DNA of 64,000 nucleotides, from positions 1 through 64,000 of the forward strand of contig JBMNEO010000003.1 of the NCBI GenBank assembly GCA_050948825.1, written 5' to 3'. Source of the DNA: DUQX01 sp050948825. Lineage in GTDB: Bacteria > Bacillota > Dethiobacteria > DTU022 > UBA8154. The position numbers and the translations under genes were made by a program. Below are positions 33,639 through 42,419 of this stretch, in pieces (within the stretch, counting starts at the first letter, position 1; each line of letters starts with the position of its first letter). A model generated the notes under the pieces. The model was not told where the DNA came from. It saw only the letters and a list, made by a program, of their open reading frames with translations, and made no database searches.

Positions 33639-34202
33639 TTGGCAAAAATGAAATCAGCGCTGGAAATAGCGTTGGAGAAGGCAAAAAAACTTAATACAGA
33701 TGGCAAGAATGCACTTGATGAAATAGAACAAAAAAAATATGTGCGTGCCGCCGCAACCCTGGGGAACTCATTCCTGCAGGGAAAAGTAAAGCAAGAAGAA
33801 GTTAAAGAAAGCATCCTGCGTTACCCGGAAAAGCACCACAAAGCAGCAATTGCTTCATTTATCAAACAGATTACAGGAGAAATGAATTTCGAAAATACTC
33901 CGGAAATCCTGCAAGCAATCAGCCATATTATAGAAGATGATGCCAGCCTAGATGCCTGTAAAGAAGCGGAAAAATTATTTTATCAATACATGGCGCAGCT
34001 AAAAGAAAGATTTTCCCGGCTGCAGGAGAACACCACAAAATTACAGCGCAAAAAGTTGGAAAGGGAAGGAATCAGGGGTTCCGCCATCGCAGATTTCAAC
34101 ATCAGAAACACAAAAGAGTGGAAAGAAACCTCCGCACAGTTACAAAAAGAATACGGAGCAATTATTGAAAACTTTCGCTCCGCAGTGCTCAAAGAGGAAT
34201 AA
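33639..34202 (+). CDS. Conserved-looking hypothetical helical protein
   Basis: 187 residues starting at TTG 33639 (AAGGAG nine bases upstream; ATG 33630 abuts the site), giving MAKMKSALEIALEKA. Almost entirely alpha-helical and highly charged, Lys 15% or so, with a coiled coil near 120-150 ('FYQYMAQLKERFSRLQENTTKLQRKKLEREG'). One Cys. The opening 'KSALEIALEKAKKL' is one I associate with a family of uncharacterised Clostridial proteins. No membrane segment. Function unknown; convergent with the DUF4015 gene. Confidence 0.7.
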   Translation: MAKMKSALEIALEKAKKLNTDGKNALDEIEQKKYVRAAATLGNSFLQGKVKQEEVKESILRYPEKHHKAAIASFIKQITGEMNFENTPEILQAISHIIEDDASLDACKEAEKLFYQYMAQLKERFSRLQENTTKLQRKKLEREGIRGSAIADFNIRNTKEWKETSAQLQKEYGAIIENFRSAVLKEE

Positions 34203-34228
34203 AACGGGCATCTCACCCCGAAATATAC

Positions 34229-36040
34229 TTAAGAAGAAGCCAGGCCCGGGGCACTATCACCGTTATCCCGGTCACTTATCAGCAGCTCCAAAAACTCTGC
34301 TGAAGGCCTGACCCTCCAGAGCCGGTTTTCCATCCTTACCTCCCAGCTTTCATTTAACAGCTTGAACTCGTTATCCTTATCCGACAGGTGTACACTAAAA
34401 TCTACAAATACCGGCTTTGAAGGGTCAGGCTTTACTTCCGTTGGGGCAAATTCATAAAAAACAGGTTTCAATACCCATTGATCTTTCCAATTCGGGTAAC
34501 GCAGGTGGTTCAGCTCATAATCCGTAATCTGAAGCGCATATGCCTCCTTCCAGTCCCTTTTCTGCAGCGCTTCAAGAAAACACTCTACGGCCTGTTGAGG
34601 AGTTCTGCCGAGTGCATCCTCCCCCGCTTCAGCTCTTGCGCGGGATAATGATATGGAAAGATTGTCCGCCTCCTCAGTTGTTAAAAAGGATGCGGGCTGA
34701 TAGCGGTTACCGGCATTCCAGAGCAGGTACTCATCAATACCCAGTTTCAGGGCTGCCTCGATCTGCATGCGTATTTCTGCCGGACCGTACGGAATAGCTC
34801 CTTTAACCCAGGAAGTAGCGGTAAAGCCCTGCAGCCACGGGCGAATAATGGCAGGCTTCTTTAGAGCAGCATTGCGCTTGAGAGCATCTGTCAGGGCATG
34901 CCCCACTGTTTCGCCCGGATGTGCATCCGGAACGGATAGCCCAAAGTAGCCCGGGCCATAATGGCTTGGATAAACCATGGGACAGATATAATCAACATAA
35001 GGTGACATCTCCTCCCATGCCTGGCCTATGCGATCACTATCCCCCCAGGAAGTGGCAATAACCCCAAAAACATCGGCAGCAAGGTAGACGTTGTACCCAT
35101 CCATTTGTTCGGCAGCATAGATCAAGAAATCGCGGATTACTTCTTCTTTGGAGAGATCCTCCCCCGGATAATAGGCATCCAGGTCGAGCAGATGGGCATT
35201 TTCGGGAAACCGAATATAATCGAATTGTATTTCCCGAAAACCCAGCAGGGCAACCTCACGGGCAACAGCAATATTGTAATCCCATACCTTTTTTTCATAG
35301 GGGTTTATCCAGGCTACCCCATCGCGATCTCTCCAGAGACCGCCCGATTTTCTCTGTATTGACCATTCCGGCTTTAATTCGGCCAGATAAGGGTCTTTGA
35401 AAACCACTATACGCGCAATAGGATAAATCCCTTTACTGTGAAGCTCATCCAGCACTGCTTTCAAATCCTTAATCGGTGCTGAAAGGTGAGCCTCCAGCTC
35501 TCTGACGATATCAATATCTGTATCATAAGTAATTTTACCATGGTCATTTTTTACATCGATAACCACCGCATTAAGTTCCGTAGTTTCAATCATATTTAAC
35601 AATTCGCCATAGCGGGAATGCCCCACCGTATTCCCTGTCAGATATATTCCACGTGCCTTTACCGGCGGGTTCTCCTTCTGTACCAGGGGCGGCAGCGGAA
35701 CATAAAAGGAACCCAGTTCCTTTTTGCGTTTTTCCTCCAGCTTCCTTCTCTCTTCTAAAACCTGCCGTTTTTCTTCCTCCTGCGCCAGCCGTTCCGCCAG
35801 TCCTTCTTCCTGCCGATTAATATCTTCATCATTATTATTAACGCCGTTTTTATCCCCGATCCCTCCTTCAGCCTGAACTGCGGGGAGAGAGCCGTGCCTC
35901 TTCTGATCCAGAGAATATGCCAGGCATCCGCTAAATAAAAGGGGCAGGATTAACAAGAAAACTAAAAAAGAAATAAATACTAGACGGTTTCCCGGCGAAA
36001 AAAACAGTAAAAACTCTTTTTTTAATTGAAATAAGGACAT
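34229..36040 (-). CDS. DUF4015 putative glycoside hydrolase, surface lipoprotein
   Basis: 603 residues. Membrane segment at about 19-37 ending in a lipobox-like LLFSGC, then an acidic and Arg/Glu-rich coiled coil (about 75-110). The TIM-barrel domain (about 125-470) has 'KARGIYLTGNTVGH', 'ELNAVVIDVKNDHGKITY', 'GFREIQFDYIRFPE' and 'YICPMVYPSHYGPG', as in DUF4015 (GH-like) proteins. The last ~110 residues ('AVECFLEALQKRDWKEAYAL') look like an NTF2-type domain, an unusual addition. Expected outside the membrane, acting on a surface or exopolysaccharide; specificity unknown. Monocistronic. Confidence 0.85.
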   Translation of the reverse strand: MSLFQLKKEFLLFFSPGNRLVFISFLVFLLILPLLFSGCLAYSLDQKRHGSLPAVQAEGGIGDKNGVNNNDEDINRQEEGLAERLAQEEEKRQVLEERRKLEEKRKKELGSFYVPLPPLVQKENPPVKARGIYLTGNTVGHSRYGELLNMIETTELNAVVIDVKNDHGKITYDTDIDIVRELEAHLSAPIKDLKAVLDELHSKGIYPIARIVVFKDPYLAELKPEWSIQRKSGGLWRDRDGVAWINPYEKKVWDYNIAVAREVALLGFREIQFDYIRFPENAHLLDLDAYYPGEDLSKEEVIRDFLIYAAEQMDGYNVYLAADVFGVIATSWGDSDRIGQAWEEMSPYVDYICPMVYPSHYGPGYFGLSVPDAHPGETVGHALTDALKRNAALKKPAIIRPWLQGFTATSWVKGAIPYGPAEIRMQIEAALKLGIDEYLLWNAGNRYQPASFLTTEEADNLSISLSRARAEAGEDALGRTPQQAVECFLEALQKRDWKEAYALQITDYELNHLRYPNWKDQWVLKPVFYEFAPTEVKPDPSKPVFVDFSVHLSDKDNEFKLLNESWEVRMENRLWRVRPSAEFLELLISDRDNGDSAPGLASS

Positions 36041-36199
36041 AAAAGATATAATCCTCCCCTGTTGTTTTTTGGTTTTTGAAGCTAAAAATAGTAAAATATT
36101 GTTAACATAACTTTAGCTGAATCTGAGAAAAAAGTCGAACAGCACAGGGGGGAATAAGGATAGGAAATAATCATGTTTTCCTTAATAATCTTCCGATTT

Positions 36200-37294
36200 T
36201 TACATATTTCGAACTTTGTGCATGATCTCACGTCGAATGCGATCAATCTCCTCAAAATTCATATGCGGTATGTAATAGTGCTCCAGCTCATCATGCAGTG
36301 ATTTGGCTTTTACCAGGAAACCGATAGCGCTCTTTAGGGCGCTGCGATAATTCAGGGAAAACTCCTCTTTCTCAGCCTGCAGCTGCGGGGAAAACGGTGC
36401 CGCCAATTCCCTGGTATCTATTACACGGCGTGCCCCGGAGTTGTTGTAACAATGGGGCTCCTTGCTCATGATTACCGCTACTTCCAGCTCTGGAATTACC
36501 AGATGTTCCACCTTCGCGGGATTAAGTCCGCAGTGGTAAGCTTCAATGTAATATCCACGCAATTTTCCGGTATCCACGATCCGTTCAACAACCTTGCTCA
36601 TACCCGCCCCGAAATCTCCCTGCAAAATATAAATATTTGAATACCCGCTTACCAGCGTATCCAGAAAATTGACCATGCCCTGCGGGGTAATAGCCGAGGC
36701 AAAAAGCCTCCTGACCTTACCGACCTTTTTGGGGACGGTTTTCCCAGCAAAGATCTCTTCCAGCAGCTCCAGGCAAAGGCGATCCAGCAGGCCCCGATCA
36801 AATGCCCCATCGATGCCGTATAAACTTTCCGCTCCTTCCAGATAAATCCTTGCCGGGGCCAAATGCCTGTAAACATTTTTAAATGTCCTCTTGATCTCCG
36901 CACTGAGCTTAACGATTGCTTCTTTGTTTTCCATAATCCCATCCGGAGACCAGTATTCCCCCAGATGAATGATTTGGTCAACAGCCCCCGGGTATTGCGG
37001 ATCCACTATATGCGGAGATGTGCCATCTAAAAATGCCACCCCCAGGGACGGTATTACCAAACCGTCTAAAGATTCACTATCCGAAGCGCAGTGATGGTAT
37101 TCAACATAATACCCCAGATCCTGCATCTCTTTGCCCACTTTACCCATAAAAGTTGACTTGCCGACTCCGGGACCTCCTTTTATAATAAAAATCCTCCTGG
37201 CATCCAGGCCGACAATCTGTTCAAAAAATGAATAAAAACCATCCGCAGAATTAGCTCCGGGAAAATACCTGCGCAACGTTACTCTCTTTTCCAT
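36200..37294 (-). CDS. Double P-loop ATPase, PRK06851-like
   Basis: 364 residues from ATG 37294 (GGGGAGG seven bases upstream). The N-terminal half has a Walker A 'IIKGGPGVGKSTFMGKV' near 37-53; the second half repeats the fold with a degenerate P-loop 'ILQGDFGAGMSKVVERIV' near 222-239, Ser-Lys replacing Lys-Ser/Thr. Both halves contain 'YHHCASDSESLDGLVIPSLGVA' or 'YHCGLNPAKVEHLVIPELEVA', showing internal duplication. I know such proteins only as a conserved Firmicutes family without assigned function. Divergent from the chromate-type transporter. Confidence 0.8.
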   Translation of the reverse strand: MEKRVTLRRYFPGANSADGFYSFFEQIVGLDARRIFIIKGGPGVGKSTFMGKVGKEMQDLGYYVEYHHCASDSESLDGLVIPSLGVAFLDGTSPHIVDPQYPGAVDQIIHLGEYWSPDGIMENKEAIVKLSAEIKRTFKNVYRHLAPARIYLEGAESLYGIDGAFDRGLLDRLCLELLEEIFAGKTVPKKVGKVRRLFASAITPQGMVNFLDTLVSGYSNIYILQGDFGAGMSKVVERIVDTGKLRGYYIEAYHCGLNPAKVEHLVIPELEVAVIMSKEPHCYNNSGARRVIDTRELAAPFSPQLQAEKEEFSLNYRSALKSAIGFLVKAKSLHDELEHYYIPHMNFEEIDRIRREIMHKVRNM

Positions 37295-37451
37295 GCGAAC
37301 CTCCCCTTGACATCTTATCTTGACATCTTGACGCTGCGTTGATAGACTCATTTTGGTTTATTTTATGCCGAAAGAAATAATAAGTGTTAGTGTACAAGTA
37401 TTTACCTGCGGGCGATCCCCCAAAAGCGAACCCAGGAGTGTGCGAAACAGT

Positions 37452-38030
37452 ATGGAAGAAAAGCAACAGAAAAATGAGGTCTCTCTTCTTAAATTGTTTT
37501 TTCTCTTTTTTTTCATCGGCAGCTTTACGATCGGCGGGGGGTTTGCAATGATCCCCTTTATTAAAAGAGAGATGATAGACAAAAAACACTGGATGGAAGA
37601 TGACGACTTTCTTGATAACCTTGCTCTCGCCCAATCCCTTCCCGGGCCTGTTGTCATTAACATATCCATATTAACGGGGTACCGGCTGCGGGGGATCAGA
37701 GGAAGCATAACCTCCGTTATTGGAACAGCAGCGCCCTCATTTGCTGTTATTCTGATTATTGCACTCTTCCTCTGGCAGTACAGGGATTTTTACCTGGTAC
37801 AGGCAGCTTTTATGGGAATCAGACCCGCTGTAACCGCACTTATTGTCTATACAATTTTTCTTCTCGGCAAGCGGGTATTTGAAGACTACCGCTCGCTGCT
37901 GCAATTTGTGCTGTTTTTAAGCGGGCTCATTTTTCTAAATCTCCATCCGATAACTATCATCATACTTAGCGCAATTACAGGTATTTTATGGCCTTTAAAG
38001 AACAACAGCAAAAAGGAGCAGACGCCTTGA
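37452..38030 (+). CDS. chrA: Chromate transporter family, first half-size subunit
   Basis: 192 residues. 'FFIGSFTIGGGFAMIPFIKREM' near 16-37 and 'LAQSLPGPVVINISILTGYRLRG' near 57-79 are the CHR-domain signatures; about six membrane segments. Half-size (short-chain) CHR proteins work as pairs with opposite membrane orientation. The ATG at 37452 has AGGAG 13 bases upstream, rather far; no better start seen. The stop overlaps the second gene by four bases. Substrate could be chromate, sulfate or another oxyanion. Confidence 0.88.
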   Translation: MEEKQQKNEVSLLKLFFLFFFIGSFTIGGGFAMIPFIKREMIDKKHWMEDDDFLDNLALAQSLPGPVVINISILTGYRLRGIRGSITSVIGTAAPSFAVILIIALFLWQYRDFYLVQAAFMGIRPAVTALIVYTIFLLGKRVFEDYRSLLQFVLFLSGLIFLNLHPITIIILSAITGILWPLKNNSKKEQTP

Positions 38031-38560
38031 TCAATCTCAATATTTATAGCGAGCTATTCATTTCTTTTTTTAAAATAGGACTTTTTGGCTTTGGGGGAGG
38101 CTACTCCATGCTGGCCCTTCTGGAGCGTGAAATAGTCCAATTGCACGGGTGGTTAAGCGCCACGGAGTTCGTAGATATTATTGCCGTAGCCGAGATGACT
38201 CCCGGAGCGGTTGCAATTAATTCAGCCACTTTTGTGGGTTACCAGATAGCCGGGCTGGCAGGAGCCGCAATATCCACCTTTGGGGTAATCCTCCCTTCTC
38301 TCCTGCTGGTTATTCCAGTGGCCAAGCTGGTTACCCTTTTTTACCAGAACGAAAGCCTTCAGAATGCTTTGCACGGCATCCACCCGGCTGTCCTTGCATT
38401 AATAGGACTGGCAGCTTACGTGGTCGGTATTCACTCTATTATCGATATAAAAAGCGCTCTTATCGGCGGGGGTTCCCTGATGCTGCTTATCTTTACGCGG
38501 ATCCATCCCCTGATACTGATTGCATTAGGGGCAGTGGCAGGAACAGTTTTGTATTTATAA
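38027..38560 (+). CDS. chrA: Chromate transporter family, second half-size subunit
   Basis: 177 residues from TTG 38027, inside the TTGA overlap with the upstream stop and eight bases after AAAGGAG. 'FFKIGLFGFGGGYSMLALLERE' near 11-32 and 'AEMTPGAVAINSATFVGYQIAG' near 52-73 are the CHR signatures of the second half. Six membrane segments. Translationally coupled partner of the preceding gene, together equal to one full-length ChrA. Confidence 0.9.
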   Translation: MINLNIYSELFISFFKIGLFGFGGGYSMLALLEREIVQLHGWLSATEFVDIIAVAEMTPGAVAINSATFVGYQIAGLAGAAISTFGVILPSLLLVIPVAKLVTLFYQNESLQNALHGIHPAVLALIGLAAYVVGIHSIIDIKSALIGGGSLMLLIFTRIHPLILIALGAVAGTVLYL

Positions 38561-38584
38561 TAGAAAGAGCTTATTAAAAGCAAT

Positions 38585-38613
38585 CAGCCGTTCCATTATA
38601 AAAGGAACGGCTG
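38585..38613. terminator. Stem-loop after the chromate transporter pair
   Basis: CAGCCGTTCC pairs perfectly with GGAACGGCTG around a nine-base A/T loop, followed by six A on the plus strand. Lies between convergent genes. No T run directly after the stem, so termination is likely but weak. Confidence 0.5.
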
Positions 38614-38733
38614 AAAAAATTGCTGCTTTTAGCATTCAAAAAAATTCCTATCTCATCCTGTGTATTACCTGGTAATTTCAAACACAATTATGATGAAGAT
38701 TTTTTCCTGCTTAATCTTCTTTAACCTTACGTT

Positions 38734-39468
38734 TTAATCTTTTAAGGCGCTGAGTATGGAACGCAACCTTTCACGATAGCCGGCATTTTCAATAATTGTT
38801 CCCGTGACAACCATATCAGCACCCGCCTGTCTTACACGGCGTGCATCTACCGCAGTCCTGATTCCCCCGCCGATAATCAGCGGAATAGTAAGTTCTTTCT
38901 TAATCGAGCGAATCATACCGGCAGGAATAGGCTGGGCAGCGCTTAATCCCGAATCGAAATATATATACTTCATCCCAAAAAGTTCAGCGGCTACAGCATA
39001 GCTCGCCGCCAGCCAATAGTTATCCCGGGAAACAAGCTCTAAGCTGGCGTTATCTCCCACTTTCATACCGGGTTCCACAGCAACATAGCCTACAGGAATA
39101 GTCTCCAACTCCATTCTTTTTAAAATAATCGAAGCCTGCACCTGCCCGCCACATAAATAATTGGGATTCTTGGAGTTTAGAAGGCTGCCAAAAAACAGGG
39201 CATCAAAAGAAAAACAGAGTGCCTCGGCACCTGATGGAGAATAAACCAGAGGTATGGATATTTTTTCCTTAATAGACCGGGAAGTTTCGAGGAGATTTCT
39301 TTGGGAAAGACCGCTTAAGCCTGCGATCAGGATAAGATCGCTTCCCACTTCCTGAGCTGTAAGGGCCAGGCGTACTGCCGCCTCCGGCGATTGTTTCATG
39401 GGGTCAATCATAGTAATATGAACAGTACCTCTTTTGACCTTTTCTTTTAAATATTGGGTTACACTCAT
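38734..39468 (-). CDS. Geranylgeranylglyceryl/heptaprenylglyceryl phosphate synthase family protein
   Basis: 244 residues from ATG 39468 (GAGAAGG seven bases upstream). TIM barrel: 'HITMIDPMKQSPE' near 17-29, 'LILIAGLSGLSQ', 'VGYVAVEPGMKVGD' near 126, 'YIYFDSGLSAAQPIP' near 168-182, and the phosphate loops 'IIGGGIRTAVDA' and 'ADMVVTGTIIE'. Family knowledge: joins a polyprenyl diphosphate to glycerol-1-phosphate by an ether bond. The length and the 'FDSGLSAAQPIP' loop are nearer the archaeal group than Bacillus PcrB. The ligands are in place, so activity is likely; no glycerol-1-phosphate dehydrogenase is nearby. Confidence 0.85.
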   Translation of the reverse strand: MSVTQYLKEKVKRGTVHITMIDPMKQSPEAAVRLALTAQEVGSDLILIAGLSGLSQRNLLETSRSIKEKISIPLVYSPSGAEALCFSFDALFFGSLLNSKNPNYLCGGQVQASIILKRMELETIPVGYVAVEPGMKVGDNASLELVSRDNYWLAASYAVAAELFGMKYIYFDSGLSAAQPIPAGMIRSIKKELTIPLIIGGGIRTAVDARRVRQAGADMVVTGTIIENAGYRERLRSILSALKD

Positions 39469-39676
39469 AATCAACCTTCTCCGGTTTTATTATCTATCCT
39501 CTCTTATATTATTATAATAAACTTTAGGAAATTTGACAACTGCCAAGATTTCCCGAAATATTGCCTGGGGGTTTGTTCTCTAACTATATTCTCAAATATG
39601 TTGAAAGAAAACGAAAAAGCTGACATAATAACCTGTCAGCTTTGTATATCTTAAACCGAAGCTGTTGTGGAATAAC

Positions 39677-40069
39677 TTAACGTTTAGAGAATTGCGGTGC
39701 GCGGCGCGCTTTTTTCAAGCCATACTTTTTCCGCTCTTTCATTCTGGGATCCCTGGTAAGGAACCCCTCCTTTTTTAAAACCGGACGGTATTCGCCATCA
39801 GCTTCTAAAAGAGCCCTGGCGATTCCATGCCTCAAAGCGCCGGCCTGCCCTGTAAAACCACCGCCTTCTACCCTGGCCAGAACATCAAATTTTTGCATGG
39901 TTCCCGTCTTTTCCAGGGGGCGGCGAACCTCTGCTTTCAAAACATCCATTCCAAAATATGCATCAAGATCCTTATTGTTTATCGTAATCCTGCCTTCACC
40001 GGGAACCAAACGTACCTTTGCGATGGACCTTTTCCTTCGACCGGTGCCATAGTATTGAACCTGAGCCAA
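39677..40069 (-). CDS. rpsI: 30S ribosomal protein S9
   Basis: 130 residues, TTG start behind GGGGGTG. 'YYGTGRRKRSIAKVRLVPG' at the start and the C-terminal 'KARRAPQFSKR' tail, which reaches the P-site tRNA, are intact. Follows rplM by 78 bases; the rplM-rpsI pair is the end of the ribosomal run. Confidence 0.97.
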   Translation of the reverse strand: MAQVQYYGTGRRKRSIAKVRLVPGEGRITINNKDLDAYFGMDVLKAEVRRPLEKTGTMQKFDVLARVEGGGFTGQAGALRHGIARALLEADGEYRPVLKKEGFLTRDPRMKERKKYGLKKARRAPQFSKR

Positions 40070-40147
40070 TCTTTTACACCCCCTTTAAATAAGTATAAGC
40101 TTGCCGGTGATCTGTCTTTATTGCCTCTGGAAAAAATAAATATGCAT

Positions 40148-40609
40148 TCATGCATTCCTGCGCTCTGCCACCCTCTTGGGTACAAATACCCACTCGGCAG
40201 GTTGCTGTGCCTGATGCTGATGATCGGCACCGCGATAGACTTTGAGCTTTTTCAGCATAGCCCTGCCCAAACGATTTCCAGGAAGCATCCTTTTAACCGC
40301 CAGATAAAAAAGTAGTTCCGGATTTTTGGCGAGAAAATGATCATATCGTATTTTCTTAATTCCTCCCGGGTAACCCGTATGCCTGTAGTAATACTTTTGC
40401 TGTGCCTTTTTGCCGGTTAGGATTACTTTAGAAGCATTTATGACAACGACATAATCACCTGCATCCATATGGGGAGTATAAATAGCCTTATGTTTGCCTT
40501 TTAATATCCGGGCTACTTCACTGGCCAGCCTTCCCAGGGGCAAACCTGAAGCATCTATAATATACCACTTACGCTCTATATCCTTTTCCTTTGCCATAAA
40601 AGTGCGCAT
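40148..40609 (-). CDS. rplM: 50S ribosomal protein L13
   Basis: 153 residues. 'WYIIDASGLPLGRLASEVARIL', 'GDYVVVINASKVILTGKK' and 'MLPGNRLGRAMLKKLKVY' are diagnostic. The start MRTFMAKEKD is the usual one in Clostridia. A promoter lies at 40761-40789, giving a leader of about 145 bases in which L13 autoregulation could act (inference; L13 leaders are known in Firmicutes). Confidence 0.97.
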   Translation of the reverse strand: MRTFMAKEKDIERKWYIIDASGLPLGRLASEVARILKGKHKAIYTPHMDAGDYVVVINASKVILTGKKAQQKYYYRHTGYPGGIKKIRYDHFLAKNPELLFYLAVKRMLPGNRLGRAMLKKLKVYRGADHQHQAQQPAEWVFVPKRVAERRNA

Positions 40610-40760
40610 AATTTTTGCCTGTTCCGCTTCAGTTCAACTTTTGCCGGTACAGACCTGCACACCTCCTTTCTCTGCCTAATCTACAAATTTTCTTTATAGT
40701 ATCCATCATTAATATCAAGATAATACAGGAATATGGGCCATCCTATATGTCACAAGGCTT

Positions 40761-40789
40761 ATTTTAATATAAGAATTAACCGGAGTCAA
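40761..40789 (-). promoter_or_regulatory. Sigma-A promoter of rplM-rpsI
   Basis: TTGACT (40784-40789) and TAAAAT (40761-40766) on the minus strand with a 17-base spacer. It lies about 65 bases past the truA stop, so rplM-rpsI can be expressed apart from the large cluster. Confidence 0.7.
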
Positions 40790-40854
40790 CCCTGCTGCTA
40801 CAAGAAGCTGAAAATACAAAGCTAAAGGGCTACTGGTTGAATTATCAACTAATA

Positions 40855-41628
40855 CTATAATAAGGAGTTTGTATGATGGTAAAATACTTTCTCCAAACAA
40901 AGACCTTTAGCAGGTGCTGTTTTCCCGGCATTTTGCCGGTTACCACTTCTCAATATCCATTGCATATCCGCCGGTTTTCTTTTCTTTAGCCCTATCTCAA
41001 CCAGGGTACCTGAAATATTGCGCACCATTTTGTAGAGGAAGCCGTCCCCCTTAAACCAGAGGATAATTAGATACCCCTTTTGCTCTATCTCAAGTAAAAA
41101 AATCTCACGTTCTGTAGTCTCAACGCTGCTTCCGGAAGCCTGAAAAGCCTTAAAATCATGCTTCCCCAACAGGAATGAGGCAGCAAGTTTCATATTTTCA
41201 ACGCTCAGCTTATTAGCGATGTGCCAGGAATAGAATCTTAAAAAAACATCTGGAAACCGGCCGTTATTAATAGTATAAGAATAAGTTTTTGCACAGGCAT
41301 CACGCCTGGCATGAAATTTTTGGTCAACCCTGGAGGCTTCAATAACTACAAGATCCCTGGGCAAGACGCTATTTAGAGCCAGCGGAAGTGTTTCGGAGGA
41401 AATATTACCGGGAGCAAAAAAATTTGCTACCTGTCCCCGGGCATGCACACCGGCATCTGTCCTCCCGGCAACCTCCACCCTGATCTTTTTAGCATAGACC
41501 CTTTCAAGGCCCCGTTCCAGTACCTCCTGCACAGTCAGCGCATTTTCCTGCAACTGAAACCCGTGATAAGAAGTCCCGTCATAAGAAAAGACAATCTTAT
41601 AATTCTCCAAAAGATCACCCAATTTCAA
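40855..41628 (-). CDS. truA: tRNA pseudouridine synthase A
   Basis: 257 residues. 'FSYDGTSYHGFQLQ' near 14-27, the catalytic-Asp motif 'GRTDAGVHARGQVANF' near 56-71, and 'GDGFLYKMVRNISGTLVEIG' near 198-217 are present. Family knowledge: makes pseudouridine at 38-40 of tRNA anticodon arms. The TTG start overlaps the ecfT stop (TTGA); a second TTG six codons on is possible. Confidence 0.95.
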   Translation of the reverse strand: MKLGDLLENYKIVFSYDGTSYHGFQLQENALTVQEVLERGLERVYAKKIRVEVAGRTDAGVHARGQVANFFAPGNISSETLPLALNSVLPRDLVVIEASRVDQKFHARRDACAKTYSYTINNGRFPDVFLRFYSWHIANKLSVENMKLAASFLLGKHDFKAFQASGSSVETTEREIFLLEIEQKGYLIILWFKGDGFLYKMVRNISGTLVEIGLKKRKPADMQWILRSGNRQNAGKTAPAKGLCLEKVFYHHTNSLL

Positions 41629-42419
41629 ACTCCGCTGAATAAAATTACCAGCATCATTGCTAAAGACACAGAAAGCCCCAAATAATCCAGCGGCCGCGTA
41701 TGCAGCTCACGCATTTTAGTGCGGTTTTCTCCACCCCGGTAACAGCGGGCTTCCATAGCTATCGCCAGTTCATCTGCACGGCGAAAAGCGCTGACAAAAA
41801 GCGGAACCAGTAAGGGAACCAGGTTTCGGGCACGGCGAAAAATGTTTCCTGTTTCAAAATCCGCACCGCGAGCCATCTGCGCTTTGCGAATCTTATCACT
41901 TTCCTCCATAAGTGTGGGAATAAATCTTAATGCAATCGTCATCATCATTGCAATTTCATGTCCGGGTATGCCCAGCCGTCGAAACGGCCGCAGTATAAAT
42001 TCAATGCCATCCGCAAAAGAAATCGGTGAAGTCGTTAATGTTATCAGCAGCGTTGTTACTACCAGCAAAATCAGCCTTAAGGTCATAAATGACCCCATAT
42101 AAACGCCTGCTTCTTCCACTGACAGTGGACCCAAACGCCAATAAACCCTTCCCCCGTTGGTAAAAAGAAAATGCAGTATAAGCGTAAAAAAGATGATAAA
42201 AAAAACCGGCCTTAACCCGCGCAGAAAATACCGCCAGGGGAGCTTTGAGGCAGAAAAAATAATAATAATGAATACCCCGAAAAGCATAAAACCCCAGAAA
42301 GTTCTAACCAGAAAAAGAGCTACAATAAGCACCAGCAGGCAGAGCAGCTTAATTCTCGGGTCAAGGTTGTGTAGAAAGGAATCTCCCGGCAGGTAGTGAC
42401 CCAGGGTTATACTTTGCAT
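41625..42419 (-). CDS. ecfT: Energy-coupling factor transporter transmembrane protein EcfT
   Basis: 264 residues. Start 'LGHYLPGDSFLHNLDPRIKL' (the conserved Asp-Pro-Arg near 21), five or so membrane helices, and the cytoplasmic coupling helices 'KIRKAQMARGADF' near 180 and 'MEARCYRGGENRT' near 218, each with the Ala-Arg-Gly type motif that contacts the ATPases. GGGGAGG precedes the ATG. Overlaps ecfA2 by 13 bases. Confidence 0.95.
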   Translation of the reverse strand: MQSITLGHYLPGDSFLHNLDPRIKLLCLLVLIVALFLVRTFWGFMLFGVFIIIIFSASKLPWRYFLRGLRPVFFIIFFTLILHFLFTNGGRVYWRLGPLSVEEAGVYMGSFMTLRLILLVVTTLLITLTTSPISFADGIEFILRPFRRLGIPGHEIAMMMTIALRFIPTLMEESDKIRKAQMARGADFETGNIFRRARNLVPLLVPLFVSAFRRADELAIAMEARCYRGGENRTKMRELHTRPLDYLGLSVSLAMMLVILFSGV

